Shown here piece after piece: positions 35,265 to 44,459 of a stretch of 64,000 nucleotides of DNA. A model generated the notes under the pieces. The model was not told where the DNA came from and searched no databases. It was given only the letters and a program-made list of their open reading frames with translations. A program made the translations under genes and the position numbers. Source of the stretch: Vibrio sp. STUT-A11. GTDB taxonomy: Bacteria; Pseudomonadota; Gammaproteobacteria; Enterobacterales; Vibrionaceae. Numbering within the stretch: the first letter of the stretch is position 1; each line of letters opens with the position of its first letter. The stretch is taken from NCBI RefSeq assembly GCF_026000435.1, contig NZ_AP026763.1, positions 1,054,001 to 1,118,000 on the forward strand, given 5' to 3'.

Positions 35265-35316
35265 GTAACTTAGTAAAACAACAATCCTTTGTTTTATTGT
35301 AGTCTTGCCAAGTTAC
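35265..35316 (-). promoter_or_regulatory. Potential stem-loop leader of nhaB
   Basis: GTAACTT (35265-35271) pairs with AAGTTAC (35310-35316), enclosing a second pairing CAACAAT/ATTGT. Read on the minus strand it lies about 95-145 bases upstream of the nhaB start and could be part of a structured 5' UTR. No known riboswitch is recognised. Confidence 0.3.
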
Positions 35317-35808
35317 TTCCTTTGAACTTAAGCACCGCTCATTTTCGACCGCAAACTCTACACGCAGGTTTTTATTAGTCAATAACCAAGAGTAAGGCTT
35401 CTGACTTAAACGACTTTTTAGGTAAGCACGCGATCAAACGTGCGGCAGTATATCATGAAAGTTTTAGAAAACTCCTTTTGGAATTCTAAATGATGACTAG
35501 ATACGAAAAAATATAATTTAACTCAGAAATTTGTTGAGTGAAGGCAAATTAATTTTTCATATTTTAAATATGAAAGTGTGACCAAAGTTTCGTTATTTTA
35601 CGGGAAATTATGTTCACACTTTTAAAGTAAAATGTTGGTTTTACTTGTTAGACAGAGGTTATTAGTGATTCATTATTGAGACTCGATGTGGAGTTTTTGC
35701 TCTATATGCGGGTGTTTCAAATATTGTCCGTTAGTTTTCTCAAACCGTTAACTAGTGGTATGATGAGTAGTATCGACCCTCAAAAATCAATATTGGATAA
35801 AACGTAGA
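35317..35808. other. AT-rich intergenic region before fadR
   Basis: No gene. AAAGTGTGA (35573-35581) and TCACACTTT (35614-35622) are perfect inverted arms 32 bases apart. GTGGTATGATGAG (35755-35767), about 40 bases before fadR, agrees with the FadR core CTGGT-N2-GACCAG at eight of eleven fixed positions and might be an autoregulatory site; this is weak. The rest shows no clear signals. Confidence 0.35.
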
Positions 35809-36648
35809 ATGGTCATAAAGGCGAAAAGCCCTGCTGGATTTGCAGAAAAGTACATTATCGAGAGCATTTGGAACGGTCGTTTTCCTCCAGGCTCAATTTT
35901 ACCTGCTGAGCGCGAGCTGTCTGAACTGATCGGTGTTACGCGTACGACGTTGCGAGAGGTTCTTCAACGATTAGCGCGTGATGGATGGTTGACTATCCAG
36001 CATGGCAAACCAACAAAAGTAAACCAATTCATGGAGACGTCAGGTCTGCATATTTTGGATACGCTGATGACATTAGATGTTGATAATGCGACGAATATTG
36101 TCGAAGATCTGCTTGCAGCACGTACCAATATCAGTCCAATCTTCATGCGCTATGCGTTCAAAGTAAATAAAGAAAGCTCTGAGCGAACCATCAAGAACGT
36201 GATTGAATCTTGTGAAGCGCTTATGAATGCTACTTCTTGGGATGAGTTTATTGCTTCTTCTCCTTACGCAGAGAAAGTAGTGCAAAACGTTAAAGAGGAA
36301 AACGAAAAAGACGAAGCGAAGCGAGAAGAGATCCTTATCGCTAAAACGTTTAACTTTTACGATTACATGCTGTTCCAACGTTTAGCATTCCATTCTGGTA
36401 ATCAGATTTATGGTCTTATCTTTAATGGCTTGAAAAAGCTGTATGATCGTGTTGGCAGCTACTACTTCTCAAATCCGGCTTCTCGCGAGTTGGCGTTAAA
36501 ATTTTACCGTCAGCTTCTGGAAACGTGTGAAAATGCTGAGCGTGATCAACTTCCTGTGGTCATTCGCCACTATGGTATCGAAAGCGCGTTGATCTGGAAT
36601 GAGATGAAGAAGCAGTTGCCTACTAGCTTTACAGAAGATGATAGCTAA
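35809..36648 (+). CDS. fadR: Fatty-acid metabolism regulator FadR
   Basis: A GntR-family dimeric regulator that represses fatty-acid degradation and activates unsaturated fatty-acid synthesis; long-chain acyl-CoA releases it from DNA. The N-terminal winged helix covers residues about 1-75 (PAERELSELIGVTRTTLREVLQRLARDGWLTIQHGKPTKVN). The protein has 279 residues against 239 in E. coli. The extra block lies around SSPYAEKVVQNVKEENEKDE, matching the known Vibrio insertion that adds a second ligand site. Divergent from nhaB, as in E. coli. Followed by a terminator. Confidence 0.97.
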   Translation: MVIKAKSPAGFAEKYIIESIWNGRFPPGSILPAERELSELIGVTRTTLREVLQRLARDGWLTIQHGKPTKVNQFMETSGLHILDTLMTLDVDNATNIVEDLLAARTNISPIFMRYAFKVNKESSERTIKNVIESCEALMNATSWDEFIASSPYAEKVVQNVKEENEKDEAKREEILIAKTFNFYDYMLFQRLAFHSGNQIYGLIFNGLKKLYDRVGSYYFSNPASRELALKFYRQLLETCENAERDQLPVVIRHYGIESALIWNEMKKQLPTSFTEDDS

Positions 36649-36672
36649 GTTTAATATTTGTTCATTCATATA

Positions 36673-36706
36673 AAAAAACCGCAGACAAAAATCTGCGGTT
36701 TTTTAT
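36673..36706. terminator. Bidirectional terminator between fadR and the unknown gene
   Basis: AAAAAACCGCAGA and TCTGCGGTTTTTT form a perfect stem with long A and T runs on both sides, so it can end transcripts from both converging genes. Confidence 0.9.
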
Positions 36707-36729
36707 TGTTTTTCTTAATCGTTAGGGGG

Positions 36730-37536
36730 TTACGCTAATGTGAGTCTGGGTAAAGGCAAATAAAGCGTTTCAACAATTGTAGAAAGCACATGGTCATAAG
36801 TATTAAAAATAGTTAAAGATAAGTCTGAGGTAATATCGTAGAGCTGTTCTTCTGTTAGTCCTGTGACTCTGCCTTCAACGTAGTCGTGTAGCGTCTGTAT
36901 CGAGCGCACTGCGACTGGCGAAGCTATACTGAGCGGGGCGATGACAGCCAATTGATTGAGCTTACGAAGCATAATAGCTGCTGTGTTCTTTAAGCGTTCC
37001 TGATCGTACTCATCATCGAAGTCTCTGATGCAAATACGTAGCTGAGTGAGTGTCTCTAGGTTGTCTATGATGGCCTGCCAGCTAATATGGTATTCATCAT
37101 GGAGTTCATCTCTTTGTTCGATAGCTAGCCAAGCGATAGTAACCTCATCCATTAAAAACAGGCAGTGACGGATTAGCTTACCATGTTCCATCTGATTGCG
37201 AGCCACACTGTTTTCTTTCCACTGCTCCAGCATTTTGCTTACATTTATCTGTAAGACTCGATACATAGGCTTGTTTTCTGAACGCGATGATTCAACAAGA
37301 AGATGCAATTTTTGCGTCAAAATCTGATTGAGCTCCTCTATTTCTTGTGCTTTATTTTTTTTGAATTGAATAGAGTAGTGCGTCGCAGCTCTGTGACGAC
37401 GAAGTAGGTGTACTACATCACGTAGTAGTGTGAGCAACTGATATTTACTCGCATGCTGTTGCTCTCTTTTTGAGGAAAGGTGATAAATGCCCGCGAGAAT
37501 TACTATAGACAGTAATGTCGAAATCAAAACAAACAT
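36730..37536 (-). CDS. Membrane-anchored all-helical protein, unknown (possibly NIT-like sensor)
   Basis: A 268-residue protein. Residues 1-20 are one hydrophobic helix (MFVLISTLLSIVILAGIYHL), followed by KRE and a long helical cytoplasmic or periplasmic region. The segment LLTLLRDVVHLLRRHRAATHYSI has the helix-plus-HR pattern seen in nitrate/nitrite-sensing (NIT) domains, and a second half contains long amphipathic helices. No HAMP, kinase, GGDEF or methyl-accepting domain follows, so if it is a NIT domain it is free-standing. Single gene, with its start at the ATG followed by TTTGTT and AGGAGTTAG upstream. Function unknown. Confidence 0.6.
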   Translation of the reverse strand: MFVLISTLLSIVILAGIYHLSSKREQQHASKYQLLTLLRDVVHLLRRHRAATHYSIQFKKNKAQEIEELNQILTQKLHLLVESSRSENKPMYRVLQINVSKMLEQWKENSVARNQMEHGKLIRHCLFLMDEVTIAWLAIEQRDELHDEYHISWQAIIDNLETLTQLRICIRDFDDEYDQERLKNTAAIMLRKLNQLAVIAPLSIASPVAVRSIQTLHDYVEGRVTGLTEEQLYDITSDLSLTIFNTYDHVLSTIVETLYLPLPRLTLA

Positions 37537-37689
37537 GACTAACTCCTTGTTAGTTCTTAAGCCCTAGCTAAGATAGTCATGCAATAATTATTCCCAATCT
37601 GTTTTATATATAAACAGGGACTCATAGACCTAAATGGGTGGCTTTGCTCGTTTTTGGTGCGATAAATGCACTAGATTGTGAAATTGATC

Positions 37690-37718
37690 AAAAAATCCCC
37701 ACCATGTTGGCGGGGATT
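37690..37718. terminator. Terminator of metG
   Basis: AATCCCC and GGGGATT flank a partly paired loop. On the minus strand it runs into TTTTTTGATC, about 35 bases after the metG stop. Confidence 0.85.
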
Positions 37719-37751
37719 CTGTGAAGCAAGTCTAACTCGGTAATGGCTAGG

Positions 37752-39827
37752 TTACATTACGCGCATACCAGGTTGAGCACCTTCGTGTGGCTCAAGGATC
37801 CATAGGTCACTGCCACCAGGGCCAGCTGCTAGGATCATGCCTTCAGACATACCAAACTTCATTTTACGCGGTTTTAGGTTAGCGACCATTACGGTTAGCT
37901 TGCCTTCTAGCTCTTCAGGTTTGTACGCTGACTTGATGCCAGAGAACACTTGACGAGTTTCACCACCAATATCCAATTGGAACTTAAGCAGTTTGTTTGC
38001 TTTTGGCACTTCTTCACAAGAGATGATGCGAGCGATACGCATATCTACTGCAGCAAAAGCGTCGAACTCAATCTCTTCAGCGATAGGATCTTTGTCTAGC
38101 TCAGTTTGGCGAGCCTTGTTCTTTTCCGCTTCAGCTTTCTCTTTCGCCGCCATTTCTGCCGCCGCATCTTCTTTTGACGCTTCGATCATCGCTTCGATGT
38201 TCTTAGGATCAATACGGTTGAACAGTGCTTTGAACTTAGTGATTTCGTGGTCTGTTAGTGGCGCAGCGATGTTTTCCCAAGTCAGCTCTTGGTTTAGGAA
38301 CGCTTCAGTACGTGCTGCAAGCGCTGGCATGACTGGTTTTAGGTAAGTCATTAATACGCGGAACAGGTTGATACCGACAGAACAGATATCTTGCAGTTGC
38401 TGATCTTTGCCTTCTTCTTTTGCTACAACCCACGGTGCTTTTTCGTCAACGTATTGGTTAGCTTTGTCTGCCAATGCAGTGATTTCGCGGATTGCACGAC
38501 CAAATTCACGCGTCTCGTAAAGCTCAGCGATACGGTCAGCCGCAGCAACGAACTCGTTGTACAGCTCTGGCTCTGCAAAGTTGTCAGACAGCTTGCCTTC
38601 AAAACGTTTTGCGATGAAGCCAGCGTTACGTGATGCCAGGTTAACGATCTTGTTCACAACGTCAGCGTTGACGCGCTGAGTGAAGTCTTCAAGGTTAAGG
38701 TCCAGGTCATCGATACGGCTGTTTAGCTTCGCCGCATAGTAGTAACGTAAACATTCTGGGTCTAGGTGATCTAGGTACGTGCTCGCTTTGACGAAGGTAC
38801 CTTTAGACTTAGACATTTTCGCGCCGTTTACCGTTACATAACCGTGTACGAATACGTTGTTCGGCTTGCGGAAGCCAGAACCTTCTAGCATTGCTGGCCA
38901 GAATAGGCTGTGGAAGTAAACGATGTCTTTACCGATGAAGTGGTAAAGTTCAGTAGAGCTGTCTTTATTCCAGTATTCGTCAAAGTCTAGGTCGTCGCGC
39001 TTGTCACATAGGTTTTTGAAAGAACCCATGTAGCCGATAGGTGCGTCTAGCCATACGTAGAAGAACTTGTTCTTTTCACCTGGGATTTCGAAACCAAAGT
39101 AAGGCGCATCACGTGAGATATCCCATTGTTGCAGACCAGATTCAAACCACTCTTGCATCTTGTTCGCGGTTTCCGCTTGCAGAGAGCCAGAGCGAGTCCA
39201 CTCTTTTAGCATGCTTTCAAACTGAGGCAAGTCGAAGAAGAAGTGCTCAGAATCTTTCATTACTGGCGTCGCACCAGAAACGGCAGATTTAGGATTGATC
39301 AGTTCTGTCGGGCTGTAGGTCTCACCACAGTTGTCACAGTTGTCACCGTACTGGTCTTCAGACTTACATTTCGGGCAGGTGCCTTTTACGAAACGGTCCG
39401 GTAGGAACATCTCTTTTTCTGGGTCGAACAACTGAGAAATCGTGCGGCTAGAAATAAAGCCGTTTTTCTTAAGTTCCAGGTAGATATGCGAAGCCAGTTC
39501 GCGGTTCTCTTCTGAGTGCGTGCTGTGGTAGTTATCAAAGCTGATATCAAAGCCAGCAAAGTCTTTTTGGTGCTCTTCGCTAACGGCAGCAATCATCTCT
39601 TCAGGAGTAATACCCATCTGTTGCGCTTTAAGCATGATTGGCGTGCCGTGAGCATCGTCAGCACAGATGAAGTTTACAGTGTTGCCGCGTAGGCGTTGGT
39701 AACGAACCCAAATGTCCGCTTGGATATGCTCAAGCATATGGCCAAGGTGGATCGAACCGTTAGCGTACGGAAGGGCACAAGTTACCAGCATTTTTCTTGA
39801 AGAAAGAGGTCTTGGATCGTTTGCCAT
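37752..39827 (-). CDS. metG: Methionyl-tRNA synthetase
   Basis: Charges tRNA-Met and initiator tRNA. The 691-residue protein is the long dimeric form. It has the HIGH-type motif HLGH (GSIHLGHMLEHI), the zinc knuckle CPKCKSEDQYGDNCDNC, the KMSKS loop (GAKMSKSKGTF), and a C-terminal EMAP/Trbp111-type tRNA-binding domain (FDAFAAVDMRIARIIS ... VMVANLKPRKMKFGMSEGMIL) joined by an Ala/Lys/Glu-rich helix. Divergent from apbC, as in E. coli (metG-mrp). Confidence 0.98.
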   Translation of the reverse strand: MANDPRPLSSRKMLVTCALPYANGSIHLGHMLEHIQADIWVRYQRLRGNTVNFICADDAHGTPIMLKAQQMGITPEEMIAAVSEEHQKDFAGFDISFDNYHSTHSEENRELASHIYLELKKNGFISSRTISQLFDPEKEMFLPDRFVKGTCPKCKSEDQYGDNCDNCGETYSPTELINPKSAVSGATPVMKDSEHFFFDLPQFESMLKEWTRSGSLQAETANKMQEWFESGLQQWDISRDAPYFGFEIPGEKNKFFYVWLDAPIGYMGSFKNLCDKRDDLDFDEYWNKDSSTELYHFIGKDIVYFHSLFWPAMLEGSGFRKPNNVFVHGYVTVNGAKMSKSKGTFVKASTYLDHLDPECLRYYYAAKLNSRIDDLDLNLEDFTQRVNADVVNKIVNLASRNAGFIAKRFEGKLSDNFAEPELYNEFVAAADRIAELYETREFGRAIREITALADKANQYVDEKAPWVVAKEEGKDQQLQDICSVGINLFRVLMTYLKPVMPALAARTEAFLNQELTWENIAAPLTDHEITKFKALFNRIDPKNIEAMIEASKEDAAAEMAAKEKAEAEKNKARQTELDKDPIAEEIEFDAFAAVDMRIARIISCEEVPKANKLLKFQLDIGGETRQVFSGIKSAYKPEELEGKLTVMVANLKPRKMKFGMSEGMILAAGPGGSDLWILEPHEGAQPGMRVM

Positions 39828-39988
39828 ACTTAATATTCGCTTTTCTTGATAGGTATAAAGATTTTTGATGGATAATACTACCCCATGAGCTCACTAACTC
39901 CAAGGTGTCAAACTGCGGAATGCCTTAGTTTTTTTGGGGTTCTGATTACGCTAGGTCGGTGGTAGCATGGGACTCAAAAGGAGGGCGT

Positions 39989-41065
39989 ATGCATCAGTTC
40001 ACTTCAAAACAAGATTTTTGTGATTGGTTTAATCAATTTCAACACCCACTGCTGGTGGATAATTGGTCAGATATTAGTGGTGTCGTAACGATAACAGCAC
40101 AAGGTGGTGTTGATATTACTTTGCCATTTGCAAGTAATGATCTTAAAACGTCGCTACACCAATGGGTTACGCAGCAGCAAAGCTCCGGCGCTGTGCCTGA
40201 GTTTGCGTTTCAAATTGAATTGAGCGTTAAGGCTCTGGAAACGCATGTGACCAATAGTGTTAAAGGGGTAAAAAACATTATTGCGGTCAGCTCGGCGAAG
40301 GGCGGCGTAGGTAAGTCAACCACTGCTGTTAACTTAGCGTTGGCTATCGCGCAATCTGGTGCAAAAGTTGGTCTGCTGGATGCGGACATCTATGGCCCTT
40401 CGGTCCCTATGATGCTTGGCCAGGAAGATGCTAAACCAGAAGTCCGTGATTCAAAATGGATGGAGCCTATTTTGGCTCATGGGATCTATACTCATTCTAT
40501 TGGTTATCTGGTGGACAAGTCTGAAGCGGCGATTTGGCGTGGTCCTATGGCTTCGAAAGCGTTGTCTCAATTGCTTACCGAGACCGACTGGCCTGAGTTG
40601 GACTACTTGGTTATCGACATGCCGCCAGGTACCGGGGATATACAGCTTACGTTGTCACAGCAAATTCCAGTAACAGGAACAGTATTGGTGACGACACCAC
40701 AAGACCTGGCATTGGCTGATGCACGTAAAGGTGCAGCAATGTTTAACAAAGTGAATGTGCCAGTTGTGGGTGTGGTAGAAAATATGAGTTATCACATCTG
40801 TAGCCAATGTGGTGCGACTGAGCATATCTTTGGAATGGGTGGGGCTGAGAAAATGTGTCAGGAGTTTGGTTTAGCGCTGTTAGGTCAAATCCCATTGCAT
40901 ATCTCGATGCGAGAAGACATTGATGCTGGGGTCCCAACGGTGGCGAGAAGACCAGACAGTGAGCATGCTGGCTATTATAAACAGCTAGCAGATCGTGTAT
41001 GCAGCACGATGTATTGGCAGGGCAAAGCCAAGCCAGATGCAATCAGTTTTACAATGGTGAATTAA
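39989..41065 (+). CDS. apbC: Iron-sulfur cluster carrier ATPase ApbC/Mrp
   Basis: A cytoplasmic P-loop ATPase of the Mrp/NBP35 family that carries 4Fe-4S clusters to target proteins. It has 358 residues from ATG 39989, which directly follows AGGAGGG. It has an N-terminal MIP18-like segment, a deviant Walker A SSAKGGVGKSTTAVNLA, DADIYGPSVPMMLG, the switch region VIDMPPGTGDIQLTL, and the cluster-binding CSQCG motif. The longer frame from 39959 would add ten residues without a better signal. Divergent from metG. Confidence 0.95.
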   Translation: MHQFTSKQDFCDWFNQFQHPLLVDNWSDISGVVTITAQGGVDITLPFASNDLKTSLHQWVTQQQSSGAVPEFAFQIELSVKALETHVTNSVKGVKNIIAVSSAKGGVGKSTTAVNLALAIAQSGAKVGLLDADIYGPSVPMMLGQEDAKPEVRDSKWMEPILAHGIYTHSIGYLVDKSEAAIWRGPMASKALSQLLTETDWPELDYLVIDMPPGTGDIQLTLSQQIPVTGTVLVTTPQDLALADARKGAAMFNKVNVPVVGVVENMSYHICSQCGATEHIFGMGGAEKMCQEFGLALLGQIPLHISMREDIDAGVPTVARRPDSEHAGYYKQLADRVCSTMYWQGKAKPDAISFTMVN

Positions 41066-41118
41066 TTCTTAACTAAGTTTGTTAAGTTTTGTGGTTGAAA
41101 GTTGCGCATTTTAACGTT

Positions 41119-41141
41119 TGCCCGGAGGTTAATCCTTCGGG
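41119..41141. terminator. GC-rich hairpin after apbC
   Basis: CCCGGAGG (41121-41128) and CCTTCGGG (41134-41141), one wobble pair, with AACG/CGTT extending it outward. It has no T-run, so it is a weak or factor-dependent terminator at best. Confidence 0.4.
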
Positions 41142-41256
41142 TCGTTAGAAACTTACAACTAAACTCCAATTCCAGCTAGTAACTAAGAGGTGAACTCCCT
41201 ATAATCACGCGGTTTACCTTTTTATGTCACTAGAAATCATCATCGGGTGCAAATTA

Positions 41257-41898
41257 ATGTCTGATAATAATCATTGCGTCATCGTAGGTATTGCTGGCGC
41301 TTCTGCTTCTGGAAAAAGTCTGATCGCGAGCACCATTTACAATGAGCTTCGCGAAAAAGTAGGCGATCATCAAATCGGTGTCATCACGGAAGATTGCTAC
41401 TACAACGACCAAAGCCACCTAAGCATGGAAGATCGAGTAAAGACTAACTACGACCACCCGAGTGCGTTAGACCACGATCTGCTGTGTGAGCACCTCGAAA
41501 AGTTAGTTCGCGGTGAAGCAGTAGAAGTACCTGAGTACAGCTACACTGAGCACACCAGAACAAGTCACACTACTACATTGACGCCTAAAAAGGTCATTAT
41601 TCTAGAAGGCATTCTTCTTCTTACTGATCCTCGATTACGTGACCTAATGCATGCGACCGTATTTATGGATACGCCGTTAGATATCTGTCTGCTTCGTCGT
41701 GTTAAGCGCGATGTTGAAGAGCGTGGTCGAACAATGGAATCCGTTCTGAAGCAATATCAACAGACAGTGCGTCCGATGTTCATGCAGTTTATCGAACCTT
41801 CTAAGCAATATGCGGATATCATTGTTCCTCGTGGTGGTAAAAACCGCATCGCGATTGACGTACTTAAAGCTCATATTGCAAGACTTTTGAAAGCATAA
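41257..41898 (+). CDS. udk: Uridine/cytidine kinase
   Basis: Phosphorylates uridine and cytidine in pyrimidine salvage. It has 213 residues from ATG 41257 (MSDNNHCVIVGIAG), the family length; the frame opens 11 codons earlier, but those lack a ribosome-binding site. P-loop GASASGKS, the substrate segment EDCYYNDQSHL, NYDHPSALDHDLL, and the lid RRVKRDVEERGR are all present. Single gene with a strong terminator. Confidence 0.97.
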   Translation: MSDNNHCVIVGIAGASASGKSLIASTIYNELREKVGDHQIGVITEDCYYNDQSHLSMEDRVKTNYDHPSALDHDLLCEHLEKLVRGEAVEVPEYSYTEHTRTSHTTTLTPKKVIILEGILLLTDPRLRDLMHATVFMDTPLDICLLRRVKRDVEERGRTMESVLKQYQQTVRPMFMQFIEPSKQYADIIVPRGGKNRIAIDVLKAHIARLLKA

Positions 41899-41931
41899 GC
41901 CTCTAAACAGCTATATCGCTTTATTTTTGTA

Positions 41932-41970
41932 AAAAGAAGTGGCACCTTAGGTGTTACTTCTTTTTTTTGT
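41932..41970 (+). terminator. Terminator of udk
   Basis: AAGAAGTGGCACC and GGTGTTACTTCTT pair with one mismatch or bulge around TTA, followed by TTTTTT. Confidence 0.9.
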
Positions 41971-42086
41971 TTTTAAATTAATCAGTTGCACTACAATAAA
42001 GGATAAATTAACGCTTTCATGGAACTGTCAGCGATAGAACAAATCAACTATTATGAATTAAAAAACACACGAGCAAGGATAAACAA

Positions 42087-44162
42087 ATGAAGAAACTGCT
42101 CTTAATTATTGCAATACCAGTTGTGCTAGTTGTTGGGGCGATTCTCGCTTTAACTATTTTTGTAAACCCTAATCAATTTAAGCCCCTTATCGTTGAACAA
42201 GCCCAAAAGCAAACGGGATTGGAGTTAGTGATAGAAGGGGACCTAAGCTGGCAATTTTTCCCGTCCATTGGTCTTGAGCTAGGTCGTACCGAACTAAGAA
42301 ACCCACAAGGCTTCAGTCAGCCAAATCTGTTCAAAGTGGATACCGTGAGCGTAGATGTGTCGGTTACTCCGTTGTTCAGCAAGCAGTTGGAAATTGGTAA
42401 TGTCACACTTGATGGCGCCGAGTTTTATCTTGAAACCAAGCAGGATGGCAGCAAAAACATTGATGCACTGACAAAAGCGCAACAGTCGCAACAAACGGAT
42501 AATGCTGCATCGGAACAGAGCACAGAAACTCAGCAGTCAGGTTCTGATTGGGCGATCAACCTTGCTGGTGTAACGGTCTCTAATGGCTCTTTAGAGATTC
42601 AGGATAAGCAAGCCGACAGTTACACTAAGCTGTATGATATTTCTCTCAACCTTTCTGAATTTGCTTTTGACAATTGGACGACAGCAGATTTCGCTATAAA
42701 AGGTGAGATGAATGACCAGAAGTTCACCGCGCAAGGTCAGGCGGACTTTAAGCTAGCTAAAGGTCTCGCTAGTTATGAGCTAAAGGAAATCAAGTTTGAT
42801 GCCACTTACGCCGATCCAAGCAACAATATTGAATCGGCTAATATCACTTTGGATACTTTTGCATTTGATACCGTTAATAACCTTAGCTATGCCCTGAAAG
42901 GCAGTGCTGCAGATATGAAGTTGGACATGCAAGGCGCCGCTCAACTCAGTGTCGACAACGCGATCAGCAAAGTACAATTAGACAAGTTATCACTTAAATC
43001 GACATTCGAAGGCGATACTCTGCCTCAATCACCAATGAAGGTGGATATGCTGTCTGATTTGTCTTTTGATCTGAACAAGAACCACTTGAGTTTTGTGTTG
43101 CAGAAGCTCACAGCAAATGCTATCGAACTAGACGGCAAAGCGGATGTGACGTTGAGCGATATCCCGAAAGTGCGTTTTGCGCTGCATAGTCCAAATATTG
43201 ATTTGGATGAATTCCTAGGGCTCAACCAACAATCTGGTGACAAATCGGCATCAACTAGCGAAACCAGCCAAACAAGCCCTGAAGTAGAACCTGATTTGTC
43301 GGCACTGAAGACACTGGATGTAAAAGGTGACATCACGATAGACAACTTCAAAGCGGCAAATGCAAAAATGGAGGCCGTGAAAGCAAGCTTTGCAGTCAAC
43401 CGTGGCGTTGCTGAACTGACGTCATTCAGCTCAAAACTTTATCAAGGTTCAATTAACGCGAAAGCACAATTGGATGCTCGTCAAACACCAGCGACATACA
43501 TTGCGACGAGTACGATTAAAGGGGTTAAAGTACAGCCGTTATTAGTGGATGTTGCAGACAACGATAAGTTGGAAGGTACCGGTAATATTGATATCAACGT
43601 CAAAGGTAGCAGTCTGACACCGACGGGTATTAAAACGAACCTAGTAGGTACGGTGGCGATTAACTTTGCCGATGGTGCGGTGCATGGCATCAACGTGGCG
43701 CAATTAATCCGGGAAAACTACGCAAAATTCAAAGGTCAGGCGGTTGAAGGCACTAAGGAAGTGAAGAAGACTGACTTCAGTGCGATGACAGCGACGTTGA
43801 AGCTAAACAAAGGCGTTGTATCAACGGATGATATGAAAGCACAGTCACCGCTGCTTCGTGTACGTGGTAATGGTAAAGCCAATTACCTAAACGAAACGGT
43901 CGACTTCACTATCAGCACTTCTATTGTTGGTACGCTAGAAGGGCAAGGTGGTAAGAATATCGATGAGCTGAAAGACATTACCATTCCAATCAATGTGTCT
44001 GGTAAATGGGCAGACCCTAAATTCAAACTGGTATTCGATGATGTGCTGAAACAAAAAGCACAAAAAGAAATTGACCGTGGTGTAGAGAAACTGACGGACA
44101 AGATCAAAGACGAAAAGACTAAAGAAGCAGTAGACAGTCTGATCAAAGATCTTTTTAATTAA
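42087..44162 (+). CDS. asmA: AsmA-family envelope protein
   Basis: A 691-residue member of the AsmA group, inner-membrane-anchored periplasmic proteins linked to outer-membrane biogenesis and now thought to be lipid-transfer bridges. One N-terminal helix (residues about 4-26, LLLIIAIPVVLVVGAILALTIF) anchors a long beta-rich periplasmic part. The AsmA signature NPNQFKPLIVEQAQKQTGLELVIEGDLSW comes first, and the C-terminal AsmA_2 domain contains VRGNGKANYLNETVDFTIST. The protein ends in a charged helix. AAGGATAAAC precedes the start. Function in vibrios inferred from the family. Confidence 0.93.
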   Translation: MKKLLLIIAIPVVLVVGAILALTIFVNPNQFKPLIVEQAQKQTGLELVIEGDLSWQFFPSIGLELGRTELRNPQGFSQPNLFKVDTVSVDVSVTPLFSKQLEIGNVTLDGAEFYLETKQDGSKNIDALTKAQQSQQTDNAASEQSTETQQSGSDWAINLAGVTVSNGSLEIQDKQADSYTKLYDISLNLSEFAFDNWTTADFAIKGEMNDQKFTAQGQADFKLAKGLASYELKEIKFDATYADPSNNIESANITLDTFAFDTVNNLSYALKGSAADMKLDMQGAAQLSVDNAISKVQLDKLSLKSTFEGDTLPQSPMKVDMLSDLSFDLNKNHLSFVLQKLTANAIELDGKADVTLSDIPKVRFALHSPNIDLDEFLGLNQQSGDKSASTSETSQTSPEVEPDLSALKTLDVKGDITIDNFKAANAKMEAVKASFAVNRGVAELTSFSSKLYQGSINAKAQLDARQTPATYIATSTIKGVKVQPLLVDVADNDKLEGTGNIDINVKGSSLTPTGIKTNLVGTVAINFADGAVHGINVAQLIRENYAKFKGQAVEGTKEVKKTDFSAMTATLKLNKGVVSTDDMKAQSPLLRVRGNGKANYLNETVDFTISTSIVGTLEGQGGKNIDELKDITIPINVSGKWADPKFKLVFDDVLKQKAQKEIDRGVEKLTDKIKDEKTKEAVDSLIKDLFN

Positions 44163-44173
44163 GTTAAGTAAAT

Positions 44174-44457
44174 GAAGGTCCTAGGCTCCTGAGTTCTGGG
44201 GCCTAGGAAAAGATTATTGGATTACGGAACGCTTCGCTCACAGAATACGGAGTACAGATAGTGACTCTGTATTCTGTATTCTGTAATCCGGATTCCAGAC
44301 CAACAAACACCAATGCTAATAAAGAGATACGGAGCCACGAGAGGGCTCCCCTAGGACCTTTCAGTACTCCGTAATCCGTATTCCAAGCCCACAAACACAT
44401 AAGCGAACCAAGAAATACAAAAGTCTCCGGTGAGATCATCTAGGACCTAGGACCTTC
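44174..44457. repeat. Structured repeat island with 12-bp terminal inverted repeats
   Basis: GAAGGTCCTAGG (44174-44185) and CCTAGGACCTTC (44446-44457) are exact inverted ends. Inside are a 19-bp hairpin (ACAGAATACGGAGTACAGA at 44240-44258 with TCTGTATTCTGTATTCTGT at 44266-44284, two wobbles), an imperfect 34-base direct repeat (44277-44310 and 44365-44398, core GTAATCCG-ATTCC), a GGAGCC/GGGCTCC hairpin, and further CCTAGG motifs. It fills the gap between asmA and the stop of cobO. No ORF. It looks like a non-autonomous miniature element or a decayed cluster of dispersed repeats. Confidence 0.65.
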
Positions 44458-44459
44458 TT

